This document shows positions 16,160 to 23,317 of a stretch of 64,000 nt of DNA, piece after piece. Under the pieces are notes generated by a model. That model was not told where the DNA came from. It did not search any database and saw nothing but the letters and a program-made list of their open reading frames with translations. Where the stretch lies: positions 1-64,000 of the forward strand of contig NZ_FWXD01000003.1 of the NCBI RefSeq assembly GCF_900176275.1, in the 5' to 3' direction. The translations under genes and the position numbers were made by a program. The stretch is from Andreprevotia lacus DSM 23236. Lineage in GTDB: Bacteria > Pseudomonadota > Gammaproteobacteria > Burkholderiales > Chitinibacteraceae. The first letter of the stretch is position 1, and every line of letters starts with the position of its first letter.

Positions 16160-17029
16160 TTACATCGTATTCAGGCTGGCCATTTCGTCGGCCACTGCAT
16201 CAGCAACGATTTGCCCCAGCGTATCGATGACAGCATCGCTGCGCGGCCCGGCGCGATAGAGCATCACGCCCAGCGGGGGCAAGGCCGGCAGACCATCGAT
16301 CACCGCCAGCGTGGCCGGCATGCCGATGCGCGTGCGCACCGTCAGCGCCAGCCCGGCGGCGGCGGCGGCCCAGATGCCGCTCAGGCTGGGACTGGTTACC
16401 GCCACGCGCCAACTGCGGCCGGCCCGCTCCAGCGCATCGATGGCCGCAGTGCGCAACAGGCACGGTGCAGCCAGCAGCGCCAGCGGCAATGCCGCGCCAT
16501 CGCTGGCCAGACCGGGCGCTGCGATCCAGTGCAAGGGCAACTCGGCCAGCCGCTGGCCGGGCAAGTCGCTGCCGCTGTCCCACGCCAGCGCGAGATCAAG
16601 CTTGCCGGCGCGCTGTTGCGCCAGCAACTCGTGGTTGCGCCCGATGCTGACCTCGACATGCACTTGCGGGTGCGCGCGGGCAAACCGGCCCAGCAGACGG
16701 GTAAGCAGGTGTTCGGCAAAGTCCTCCTGCAGGCCGATGCGTACCTGGCCGGCCAGCTCGACGCCGCGCACGGCATCGGCAGCTTCATCGTTCAGCGCCA
16801 GCAGCCGGCGTGCATAGGCCAGCATCACCTCGCCGGCCGGCGTCAGCGCCAGCCCGCGCCCGGACTTGCGCAGCACGGGTGCCCCCACCTGCTCTTCCAG
16901 CTTTTTGAGTTGTGCGCTGATCGCCGATGTCGAACGCCCCAGCCTGTCTGCCGCCTGGGCAAAGCTGCCCAGCTCCACGCCACAGACAAAGCTGCGCAGC
17001 ACATCAAGATCGAACTGGATACGTCGCAT
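16160..17029 (-). CDS. LysR-family transcriptional regulator
   Basis: A 289-residue regulator: winged helix-turn-helix at about 5-62 (FAQAADRLGRSTSAISAQLKKLEEQVG) and a LysR ligand-binding domain after residue 90. It is divergent from the CMD-like/tautomerase operon, its likely target, and upstream of the esterase on the same strand with 20 bases between, so it may share a transcript with it. ATG at 17029 chosen over the TTG one codon earlier. Confidence 0.9.
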   Translation of the reverse strand: MRRIQFDLDVLRSFVCGVELGSFAQAADRLGRSTSAISAQLKKLEEQVGAPVLRKSGRGLALTPAGEVMLAYARRLLALNDEAADAVRGVELAGQVRIGLQEDFAEHLLTRLLGRFARAHPQVHVEVSIGRNHELLAQQRAGKLDLALAWDSGSDLPGQRLAELPLHWIAAPGLASDGAALPLALLAAPCLLRTAAIDALERAGRSWRVAVTSPSLSGIWAAAAAGLALTVRTRIGMPATLAVIDGLPALPPLGVMLYRAGPRSDAVIDTLGQIVADAVADEMASLNTM

Positions 17030-17039
17030 CAATCATCCC

Positions 17040-17077
17040 GAATATCAAAACATTCAATCAAAAACTTCCCGATATTC
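17040..17077. promoter_or_regulatory. Inverted repeat in the LysR/CMD intergenic region
   Basis: GAATATC at 17040-17046 and GATATTC at 17071-17077, each preceded by CCC, in the 102-base divergent space. Plausible binding half-sites for the adjacent LysR protein. Confidence 0.4.
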
Positions 17078-17131
17078 AGCATTAATCTGGCTTGTTAAGG
17101 TGGCGCTGTCAAATCCGTATCAGGAGACGCA

Positions 17132-17440
17132 ATGACCCCCGCCCAATCTGCCTTTGGCAACAGCGCCCCCAAGCTGGCACAACTGACCGATGACGTGCTG
17201 TTTGGCGACATCTGGCAACGCAGCGAGTTGCCGCCGCGCGAGCGGTCACTGATTACCGTTGCTGCGCTGATCGCGCTGTACCGGCTTGAGCAACTGCCCT
17301 TCCACCTGCAACGTGCACTCGACAACGGCATCAGCCGTGCCGAACTGGCCGAGGTCATCACCCACCTGGCCTTCTACGCCGGCTGGCCCGGCGCCGCGTC
17401 GGCCGTGCGCCTGCTCGATACCCTGCCCACCCCAGCCTGA
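17132..17440 (+). CDS. Carboxymuconolactone decarboxylase family protein
   Basis: A 102-residue single-domain CMD/AhpD-fold protein: FGDIWQRSELPPRERSLITVAALIAL, then LPFHLQRALDNGISRAELAEVITHLAFYAGWPGAASAV. The CxxC pair of AhpD is absent, so it is closer to decarboxylase-type members. AGGAG site precedes the ATG. It is followed 11 bases later by a tautomerase gene, suggesting a shared catabolic or detoxification step. Confidence 0.88.
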   Translation: MTPAQSAFGNSAPKLAQLTDDVLFGDIWQRSELPPRERSLITVAALIALYRLEQLPFHLQRALDNGISRAELAEVITHLAFYAGWPGAASAVRLLDTLPTPA

Positions 17441-17451
17441 GGACCACCACC

Positions 17452-17838
17452 ATGCCTTTCAGCCGCATCTCGCTCCGCCACGGCAAATCCGCCGACTATC
17501 TGCGCGCGCTGTCGGACAGCCTGCAACGCGCGCTGGTCGACACCTTCGACGTGCCCGAGGACGACCGCTTCCAGATCATTCACCAGCTGGCCGAACACGA
17601 GCTGATCTTCGACCGCCACTATCGCGGCGGCCCGCGCAGCGATGACTATGTGCTGTTCGACATCACCACCGGCAAGACGCGCAGCAACGCACAAAAGCAG
17701 GCGTTTTACCTGCGCCTGACCGCGCTGCTGGCCGAATCCCCCGGCATACGCCCGCAGGATGTGATGATCGTGGTCAGCAACAGCCATGGTGACGACTGGT
17801 CGTTTGCCAATGGCGAGCCGGCTGCCCCGGCCGCGTGA
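17452..17838 (+). CDS. Tautomerase family protein
   Basis: A 128-residue tautomerase-superfamily protein of the longer single-chain type. Met1 is followed by Pro, the usual catalytic base after Met removal (PFSRISLRHGKSADYLRALSDSLQRAL), and FDITTGKTRSNAQKQAFYLRLTALL and MIVVSNSHGDDWSFANGE match the family end. It is translationally close to the CMD-like gene. Substrate unknown. Confidence 0.88.
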   Translation: MPFSRISLRHGKSADYLRALSDSLQRALVDTFDVPEDDRFQIIHQLAEHELIFDRHYRGGPRSDDYVLFDITTGKTRSNAQKQAFYLRLTALLAESPGIRPQDVMIVVSNSHGDDWSFANGEPAAPAA

Positions 17839-17953
17839 GTCGCTGACAAAGCCCTGCTGGCCGCGTTACGCTCACTTGCCGTACGGTTTGTACTGTCTGC
17901 GTTTCGCGTGCCTTGCCAGCACCGTTTCACTGGGTTTTGTCTGCGACTCTCGG

Positions 17954-18829
17954 TCAAGCGGTGCCCCCGGCGCGCAGCATGGCCACAAAGCCATCGCGCG
18001 CCGGGTTCGCCCGCGCGGCCTGCCAGGCCAGCCCCAGCTGCCATTGCGCAGCCGCATCCGGCAGCGGCAGGCTGCGTATGCCTTGCGCCAGCAAGGCGGT
18101 AGCGCGCGCCGGCAGCAAGGCCAGCCCGACGCCGGCCGCCACCAGTGCCAGCACGGTCTGGATGTCGTCGCTGTGCTGCAGCACGCGCGGCACAAAGGCC
18201 CGGCTGGCGCACCAGCGTGCAATCTGCCCCGCCAGACCCGGCCCGCGCGATGGTGTGAGCGCAACGAAACCGGTCTCGTTGAGTTCATCCAGCGCAACCG
18301 GCAGCGTTTGCCAGCGCACGTGCGCCGGCAGCACCAGCGCCAGCGTTTCGCTGCGTAGCGGCAGGCAATCCAGTGCACCGTCCACCGGCAGGCGCACAAA
18401 GCCCAGATCAAGCTCACCAGCCAGCAGGCGGCGCTGCTGCTCGGCTGATGACAGATCGTTGAGTGTGATATCCACCTGCGGATACTGCTGCCGGTAGGCC
18501 GCAATTGCCTGCGGTGCCAGATCGAGTGTGGACAGGCCAAAGCCGATGCGCAGCCGGCCGCGCTGCCCGGCCAGTACCTCACGCGCATGGCTGCGCACCT
18601 GCGCGGCATGGCGCACCAGCGCACGTGCGTCATCCAGTACGCCGGCACCGAATGCGGTCAGCAGCGCGCCATGCCGGCCACGCTCAAACAACTGCCCTCC
18701 CAGTTCCAGCTCCAGCGCCTGTATCTGCTTGCTCAGCGCCGGCTGGGTGATGAACAACGCTTCGGCAGCCTGGCCGTAGTGGCCATGCTCGGCAACAGCC
18801 ACAAAAGCACGCCAGAGTTTGATGTCCAT
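17954..18829 (-). CDS. LysR-family transcriptional regulator
   Basis: A 291-residue LysR protein with N-terminal winged helix (GHYGQAAEALFITQPALSKQIQALELELG, about 16-44) and an effector domain of the CbnR/BenM-like type (LRIGFGLSTLDLAPQAIAAYRQQYPQVDITLNDLSSAEQQRRLL). It is divergent from the nitrilase-family gene across about 105 AT-rich bases and probably controls it. Confidence 0.9.
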   Translation of the reverse strand: MDIKLWRAFVAVAEHGHYGQAAEALFITQPALSKQIQALELELGGQLFERGRHGALLTAFGAGVLDDARALVRHAAQVRSHAREVLAGQRGRLRIGFGLSTLDLAPQAIAAYRQQYPQVDITLNDLSSAEQQRRLLAGELDLGFVRLPVDGALDCLPLRSETLALVLPAHVRWQTLPVALDELNETGFVALTPSRGPGLAGQIARWCASRAFVPRVLQHSDDIQTVLALVAAGVGLALLPARATALLAQGIRSLPLPDAAAQWQLGLAWQAARANPARDGFVAMLRAGGTA

Positions 18830-18933
18830 GCTTTTTCATTCCAATTCATTATTAATATATCAATATTTTTTCATTTTACGCATGAATTGGTACGACGTTT
18901 AATGACGTCATCACACCGATGGAGCAAAGCAGC

Positions 18934-19914
18934 ATGAGTACCCACACACTGCGCGCCGCCAGCGTGCAATTCCAGCACCGTGCCAGCGACAAGGCCTACA
19001 ACCTCGGCCGCATTGCCGACTTCACCCGCGAAGCAGCCGCTGCCGGCGTGCAACTGCTGGTGTTCCCGGAAATGTGCATCACCGGCTACTGGCACGTACC
19101 CAAGCTGGATGTGGCCGCGCTAGAAGCGCTGGCCGAGCCGCTGGCCGGCCCGTCAATCAGCGCGGTGCGCACGCTGGCCGCCATGCACGGCATTGCCATC
19201 GGCGCAGGCTGGCTGGAGCGTGCCGACGACGGGCGGCTGTTCAACAGCTACGCGGTCTGCATGCCGGATGGCAGCCAGCACGTGCACCGCAAGCTGCACG
19301 CATTCGAGCACCCGCATATCCACAGCGGCGAGCGCTATACCGTGTTCGACACGCCCTGGGGCATACGCGCCGGCATCCTGATCTGCTGGGACAACAATCT
19401 GGTGGAAAACGCCCGTGCCACTGCGCTGGCTGGCGCCAGCCTGCTGATCGCGCCGCACCAGACCGGCGGCACCAATTCGCGCAGCCCGCATGCGATGAAG
19501 CCGATACCACTGCAGAAATGGCACGAGCGCGTGAGCAACCCGGCCGCCATCGAAGCCGAATTCAGGGGGCCGAATGGGCGCGAATGGCTGCTGCGCTGGC
19601 TGCCGTCGCGCGCGCACGATAACGGCATGTTCGTCATCTTCAGCAATGGCGTGGGGCAGGATGAGGACGAGGTCCGCACCGGCAACGCCATGCTGCTCGA
19701 CCCCTATGGCCGCATCATTGCCGAAACCTGGGCAGCCGCCGATGCCATGGTAGTGGCCGATCTGGACCTGGGCCTGATCGACATGAGCACCGGCCAGCGC
19801 TGGCTGCGCGGCCGCCGGCCCGAGCTGTATGAAGTGCTGACGCAACGGCGTGGCGACGAATTGGACCCACGCGCCGCACGCTTTTCAACGGCCAGCACCC
19901 ACAAGGAAACGTAA
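18934..19914 (+). CDS. Nitrilase-family carbon-nitrogen hydrolase
   Basis: A 326-residue cytoplasmic enzyme with the Glu-Lys-Cys triad: Glu46 in FPEMCITGY, Lys120 in HRKLHAFEH and Cys151 in ILICWDNN. The insertion GTNSRSPHAMKPIPLQKWHE is unusual compared with short amidases. It hydrolyses an amide, carbamoyl or nitrile bond; substrate not inferable. ATG 18934 was chosen since GGAG of the alternative first codon (18919) serves as its ribosome site. A LysR gene is divergent. Confidence 0.87.
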   Translation: MSTHTLRAASVQFQHRASDKAYNLGRIADFTREAAAAGVQLLVFPEMCITGYWHVPKLDVAALEALAEPLAGPSISAVRTLAAMHGIAIGAGWLERADDGRLFNSYAVCMPDGSQHVHRKLHAFEHPHIHSGERYTVFDTPWGIRAGILICWDNNLVENARATALAGASLLIAPHQTGGTNSRSPHAMKPIPLQKWHERVSNPAAIEAEFRGPNGREWLLRWLPSRAHDNGMFVIFSNGVGQDEDEVRTGNAMLLDPYGRIIAETWAAADAMVVADLDLGLIDMSTGQRWLRGRRPELYEVLTQRRGDELDPRAARFSTASTHKET

Positions 19915-19945
19915 GATCAATAACAGAAAAAACTACTATAAGTCA

Positions 19946-19992
19946 TTGATTTCTTGACATTCAGTAGGTGATTTCCCACGCTGGGTACACCC
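19946..19992 (+). promoter_or_regulatory. Conserved 47-bp upstream block, copy 1
   Basis: Starts TTGATTTCTTGACATT and ends CGCTGGGTACACCC; the block at 21378-21424 has the same two ends at the same spacing with an unrelated middle. TTGACA at 19954-19959 may be a -35 element, but no convincing -10 lies 17 bases on. Confidence 0.5.
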
Positions 19993-20030
19993 GCGCAGCA
20001 GCGCGGGATACTCATAATGGAGGAGTCATC

Positions 20031-21125
20031 ATGAAACCGACCGTACTGGCCGGGCTGCTTTGCCTGTTCGGCGTCAACGCCGCATGGGCGTGCACGCTGC
20101 CGCCGCAAGCCATCATCACCCTGCCGGCCGGCATCGACGGCAAGCTGCCTGTCATGCCGCCCGATGTTGCACCACTGCCAACACCGGTGCCGGCCACAAC
20201 TCCGGCCCCAGGCACGACGCCAACCCCGACGCCTTACCCCAGCACCTGCCCGATGAGTTCTTACTACGGCACGACCGCCACCATGCCGTCGCTAAACAAT
20301 CAGGAGGTCACCGACCGCCTGGGTGGCAACATCAACAGCACGCCGCTGGCGCCGGGCTGGTTGCCGACGCAGGTTTACCTCGCAGGTGCCAAGGCTTCGT
20401 TCAATGGCAAGAACTACACCGCCAAGTGGTGGACACAGGGCCAGCAGCCCGACACCCCAAACGGCGCATGGCAGGAAGATGCCAACGCCAGTGGCGTGCA
20501 GGTCTGGAGCGCCACCCGCGCCTACAACAACGGCGAGCAAGTGGTTTACGACGGCAAGCTGTATCGCGCCAAGTGGTGGACCCAGAATGAAATCCCGGGC
20601 GCCAGCGAATGGGGAGGCTGGGAACTGCTGGGCGACCCGCCTGCCGGCACCATTGATACCAGTGCCATGCCCGACGCGTTCAGCATCCAGGTCAGCAAGA
20701 CCAATGGTCAGCTGATCCTGAACTACCTGGTCAACCGTACCATTACCCACACCTTTGTCACCAATGGCCAATGCGGTGCCAGCGACAACAAGAGCCCGGT
20801 CGGTCCCTTGGCCGAGCGTTGGGAGGTACGACTGGACGGCGTGAAGGTTGCCGATGGCATGCTCAATCCACCGCAATCCTCCGGCTTCCCCCCACCCCCG
20901 CCGGTGGCCGTCGGCCCCGATGGCAAATGCCTGCCGGCCGGCACCACAGTGTGGACCGCTGTAGAAGGCCAACAGCAAAGCGGCAGCGCCACCGTCCCGG
21001 TGGGCAGCTCGCGCTTCCTCAGCGTCTGGGCCTGCAAGGGCACACAGTGCCGTCCGACCAAGCTGCTGGATCACGGTTTGACCGGCAAGGCCACCGTACC
21101 GCCGCCACGCTACATCAATCCCTGA
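20031..21125 (+). CDS. Secreted protein with two tandem chitin-binding modules (CBM5/12-like), paralogue 1
   Basis: A 364-residue protein: signal peptide (residues 1-20, ending AAWAC), the motif LPAGIDGKLPVMPP, a Pro/Thr linker (about 45-65), then two CBM5/12-like modules at about 105-150 and 160-205, each with the chitin-binding core GK-Y-AKWWTQ. A C-terminal domain (about 215-360) carrying WEVRLDGVKV and SRFLSVWACKGTQCRPTKLLDHGLTG is not recognised and has two cysteine-containing motifs. There is no glycoside hydrolase domain. It likely binds chitin at the surface or outside the cell. GGAGGAG site. Paralogue lies directly downstream. Confidence 0.85.
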   Translation: MKPTVLAGLLCLFGVNAAWACTLPPQAIITLPAGIDGKLPVMPPDVAPLPTPVPATTPAPGTTPTPTPYPSTCPMSSYYGTTATMPSLNNQEVTDRLGGNINSTPLAPGWLPTQVYLAGAKASFNGKNYTAKWWTQGQQPDTPNGAWQEDANASGVQVWSATRAYNNGEQVVYDGKLYRAKWWTQNEIPGASEWGGWELLGDPPAGTIDTSAMPDAFSIQVSKTNGQLILNYLVNRTITHTFVTNGQCGASDNKSPVGPLAERWEVRLDGVKVADGMLNPPQSSGFPPPPPVAVGPDGKCLPAGTTVWTAVEGQQQSGSATVPVGSSRFLSVWACKGTQCRPTKLLDHGLTGKATVPPPRYINP

Positions 21126-21142
21126 TGCTGCTGCGGTAGCGA

Positions 21143-21171
21143 AAAGGCGAGTCATCCGGCTCGCCTTTTTT
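21143..21171 (+). terminator. Rho-independent terminator after chitin-binding paralogue 1
   Basis: Stem AAGGCGAG/CTCGCCTT with 8-base loop and a run of T. Confidence 0.85.
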
Positions 21172-21377
21172 GATCCGCTCGAAATACAGCTGCCTGCGTT
21201 GCGTAAGTTTTCACGCGTGGCTCGCCACGCTCGGCGAGCAGTCGTACCCGCATGCTGCTTGAATCCCCTCCAAGCGTGGCCACCTCTAACATAAATGTAA
21301 CAAAAACGATACAACACACATCGCGCCGCAATCCGCCAGATGCCTTGCTCCAACAGCGCAAACTAATGTGTAAGCTT

Positions 21378-21424
21378 TTGATTTGTTGACATTAATGCCA
21401 ACAGCATCAACGCTGGCTACACCC
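21378..21424 (+). promoter_or_regulatory. Conserved 47-bp upstream block, copy 2
   Basis: Begins TTGATTTGTTGACATT and ends CGCTGGCTACACCC, same length and spacing as the block at 19946-19992. The distance to the ATG is nearly equal (about 36-39 bases), so both paralogues are probably expressed from equivalent promoters. Confidence 0.5.
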
Positions 21425-21459
21425 TTTGCAACAAGGGCCCACAATAAGGAGGAGTAGTC

Positions 21460-22518
21460 ATGAAACCATCATCGATGGCTGCAATGTTGTGCCTGCTGGG
21501 CCTGGCCGGCCCGGTAATGGCGTGCTCGCCACTGCCACCCGTCATCGTCAAGCTGCCGGCCGGTCTGGACGGCAGGCTGCCGGTCATGCCGCCGCTGCCC
21601 GATCCCAACTATCCGTATATCCCGCCTGCCACTTCAGGCATGTGCGGCACCCCGGCGCGCTTTGGCTACAACGCCAACGTGCCGGCACTGAGCAACCAGG
21701 AAGTGAGCGATCGGCTGGGCAGCCCGGTTACGCCACTGGCGCCCGGCTGGCTGGCCAGCCAGATTTACAACGCGGGCGATCAGGCCTCGTTCAACGCCAA
21801 AAACTACAGCGCCAAGTGGTGGACGCAGGGCCAGCAACCCGACACGCCCAACGGCGCCTGGGATCTGTCCATCGACCCGCTGGCCCTGCCCAACTGGGAT
21901 GCCACCCGCGCCTACAACGCTGGCGAGCAGGTGATCTACGCCGGCAAGCTCTATCGCGCCAAGTGGTGGACACAGAACGAACAGCCGGGCAGCAACGAAT
22001 GGGGTGCCTGGGCACTGCAGGGCGATGCGCCGGCCACCAGTGTGGATGTGAGCAAGCTGCCGGGCGATTTCACTGTGAGCGCCGTCAAGACCGATGGGCA
22101 GTTGTTCGTGAGATATACAGCCTATGGGCAGACCAGCGTGGGTTATACCCAGATGAACAACTGCCAGATCGAAGTTCATCCCCCCATGCCTGACCCGACG
22201 CTGGCCGATAGCTGGGAAATCCATGTCGACGGTGTGAAGGTGTTCTCAAGCCCATTGGGTGCACCGTACAGCAGTGCCATCCCGCCTGCGCCACCGGCGC
22301 TGCGAAACCCGGACGGCAGTTGCGTCAGCGGGATTCACGGGCTCCCCGGCGCCACGGTGAATTTGACCTCGACCGCCAGCACCACCGTGCCGCTGGGTAC
22401 CTCGCGCTTCGTCAGCGTCTGGTCGTGCAAGGGCACGCAATGCCGGCCGAGCAAACTGTTCGACCACAGCCTGACCGGCCAGCCGACCACCACACCGCCG
22501 CTATACGTCGCCCCCTGA
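21460..22518 (+). CDS. Secreted protein with two tandem chitin-binding modules (CBM5/12-like), paralogue 2
   Basis: A 352-residue paralogue of the preceding gene: signal peptide (residues 1-21, ending PVMAC), LPAGLDGRLPVMPP, shorter Pro linker, two CBM5/12-like modules each with AKWWTQ (about 110-135 and 160-190), and the same C-terminal domain (WEIHVDGVKV, SRFVSVWSCKGTQCRPSKLFDHSLTG). The two genes are a tandem duplication kept with their upstream block. Lack of a catalytic domain suggests a binding or sensing role. GGAGGAG site. Confidence 0.85.
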   Translation: MKPSSMAAMLCLLGLAGPVMACSPLPPVIVKLPAGLDGRLPVMPPLPDPNYPYIPPATSGMCGTPARFGYNANVPALSNQEVSDRLGSPVTPLAPGWLASQIYNAGDQASFNAKNYSAKWWTQGQQPDTPNGAWDLSIDPLALPNWDATRAYNAGEQVIYAGKLYRAKWWTQNEQPGSNEWGAWALQGDAPATSVDVSKLPGDFTVSAVKTDGQLFVRYTAYGQTSVGYTQMNNCQIEVHPPMPDPTLADSWEIHVDGVKVFSSPLGAPYSSAIPPAPPALRNPDGSCVSGIHGLPGATVNLTSTASTTVPLGTSRFVSVWSCKGTQCRPSKLFDHSLTGQPTTTPPLYVAP

Positions 22519-22536
22519 CCGGGTAACGCGTATGCC

Positions 22537-22557
22537 GTGGCGGGCATCCAGCCCGCC
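22537..22557. other. Hairpin between convergent genes
   Basis: TGGCGGGC/GCCCGCCA inverted repeat with a 5-base loop and no T-run, between chitin-binding paralogue 2 and the GyrI-like gene; possible weak transcription barrier. Confidence 0.4.
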
Positions 22558-22569
22558 ATGGTGCAAGCA

Positions 22570-23067
22570 TCAATCCTGCAGCGGCACCCAGATCTGCATG
22601 GCGCCATACAGATCACTGCCGACGGCATCGGCATACAGCTCGAAGCTGGGGGCATAGGCCATCTGCTCGCCCGATTGCGGCAACCAGCGCTGCATGATTT
22701 CCTGCCAACCGGCAGCAATGAAGCGGCCAAACTCGGCCTGGTCTCGCGCCGGCTGCGTGGTATAGACCGCATAGCGCCCTGCCGGCACGCTGACGATCTC
22801 ATAGCCCTCGGGCGCCACCGTGCCTGGCGCCACCGGCACCGTTGCGGCATAGCGAAAGCTGGTGGTTACGGGGTCGTAGTCATACATCACCCCGTAGATT
22901 TGCCCCTGCTCGTGCAGGTGACCGGGCAGATCGCGCAGCTTCTGCTCTGTCGCCACGCGCTGCCAGAAAGCTGGAATATCACGATGGTTGTGCCCGTCGT
23001 GCAGGTCAGTGCTGATGGATAAACCCAGCGTAATGGCGCCGGGATAGCTCAAAACGGATATCGACAT
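22570..23067 (-). CDS. GyrI-like small-molecule-binding domain protein
   Basis: A 165-residue stand-alone GyrI/SOUL-fold effector-binding domain: IPAFWQRVATEQKLRDLPGHLHEQGQIYGVMYDYDP, then YEIVSVPAGRYAVYTTQPARDQAEFGRFIAAGWQEIMQRWLPQSG and PSFELYADA, the segment with the conserved Glu. Stand-alone members bind or hydrolyse small hydrophobic or cationic compounds. No DNA-binding domain is attached. ATG 23067 has a GGGGCGA site. Confidence 0.85.
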   Translation of the reverse strand: MSISVLSYPGAITLGLSISTDLHDGHNHRDIPAFWQRVATEQKLRDLPGHLHEQGQIYGVMYDYDPVTTSFRYAATVPVAPGTVAPEGYEIVSVPAGRYAVYTTQPARDQAEFGRFIAAGWQEIMQRWLPQSGEQMAYAPSFELYADAVGSDLYGAMQIWVPLQD

Positions 23068-23317
23068 GGATCGCCCCAAAGAATAGTCATCAAGCAGCGA
23101 AATCATAACGTCAGCCCGATGAAAAATACATCGGTGAATGCAGGCACAGTGCGGCAAGGGCCGCTACATTGGTGAAAGACATGCACGGTATCCTGCCCGC
23201 CAGCGTGCCATACCGGCACCGTGGGCAAGGCGGCCGTGCCGTGCTACCTTCTCTGCCTTGCCTGCCCCGTTGCGTGGCGTGGCCTGTTCCAGCAATGCGG
23301 TACCACATAGCGAATCA

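Larger units (their letters stand above)
21126..21459. other. Intergenic region between the chitin-binding paralogues
   Basis: Contains the terminator of the first gene (21143-21171) and the conserved upstream block of the second (21378-21424). The middle part has no supported gene. Confidence 0.6.

Noticed and set aside
19984-19999. Sigma-54-like pattern (GG-N10-GC) inside the first chitin-binding upstream block
   Set aside because: The second copy of the block has an 11-base spacing and the conserved bases differ from the sigma-54 consensus, so the match is probably accidental.
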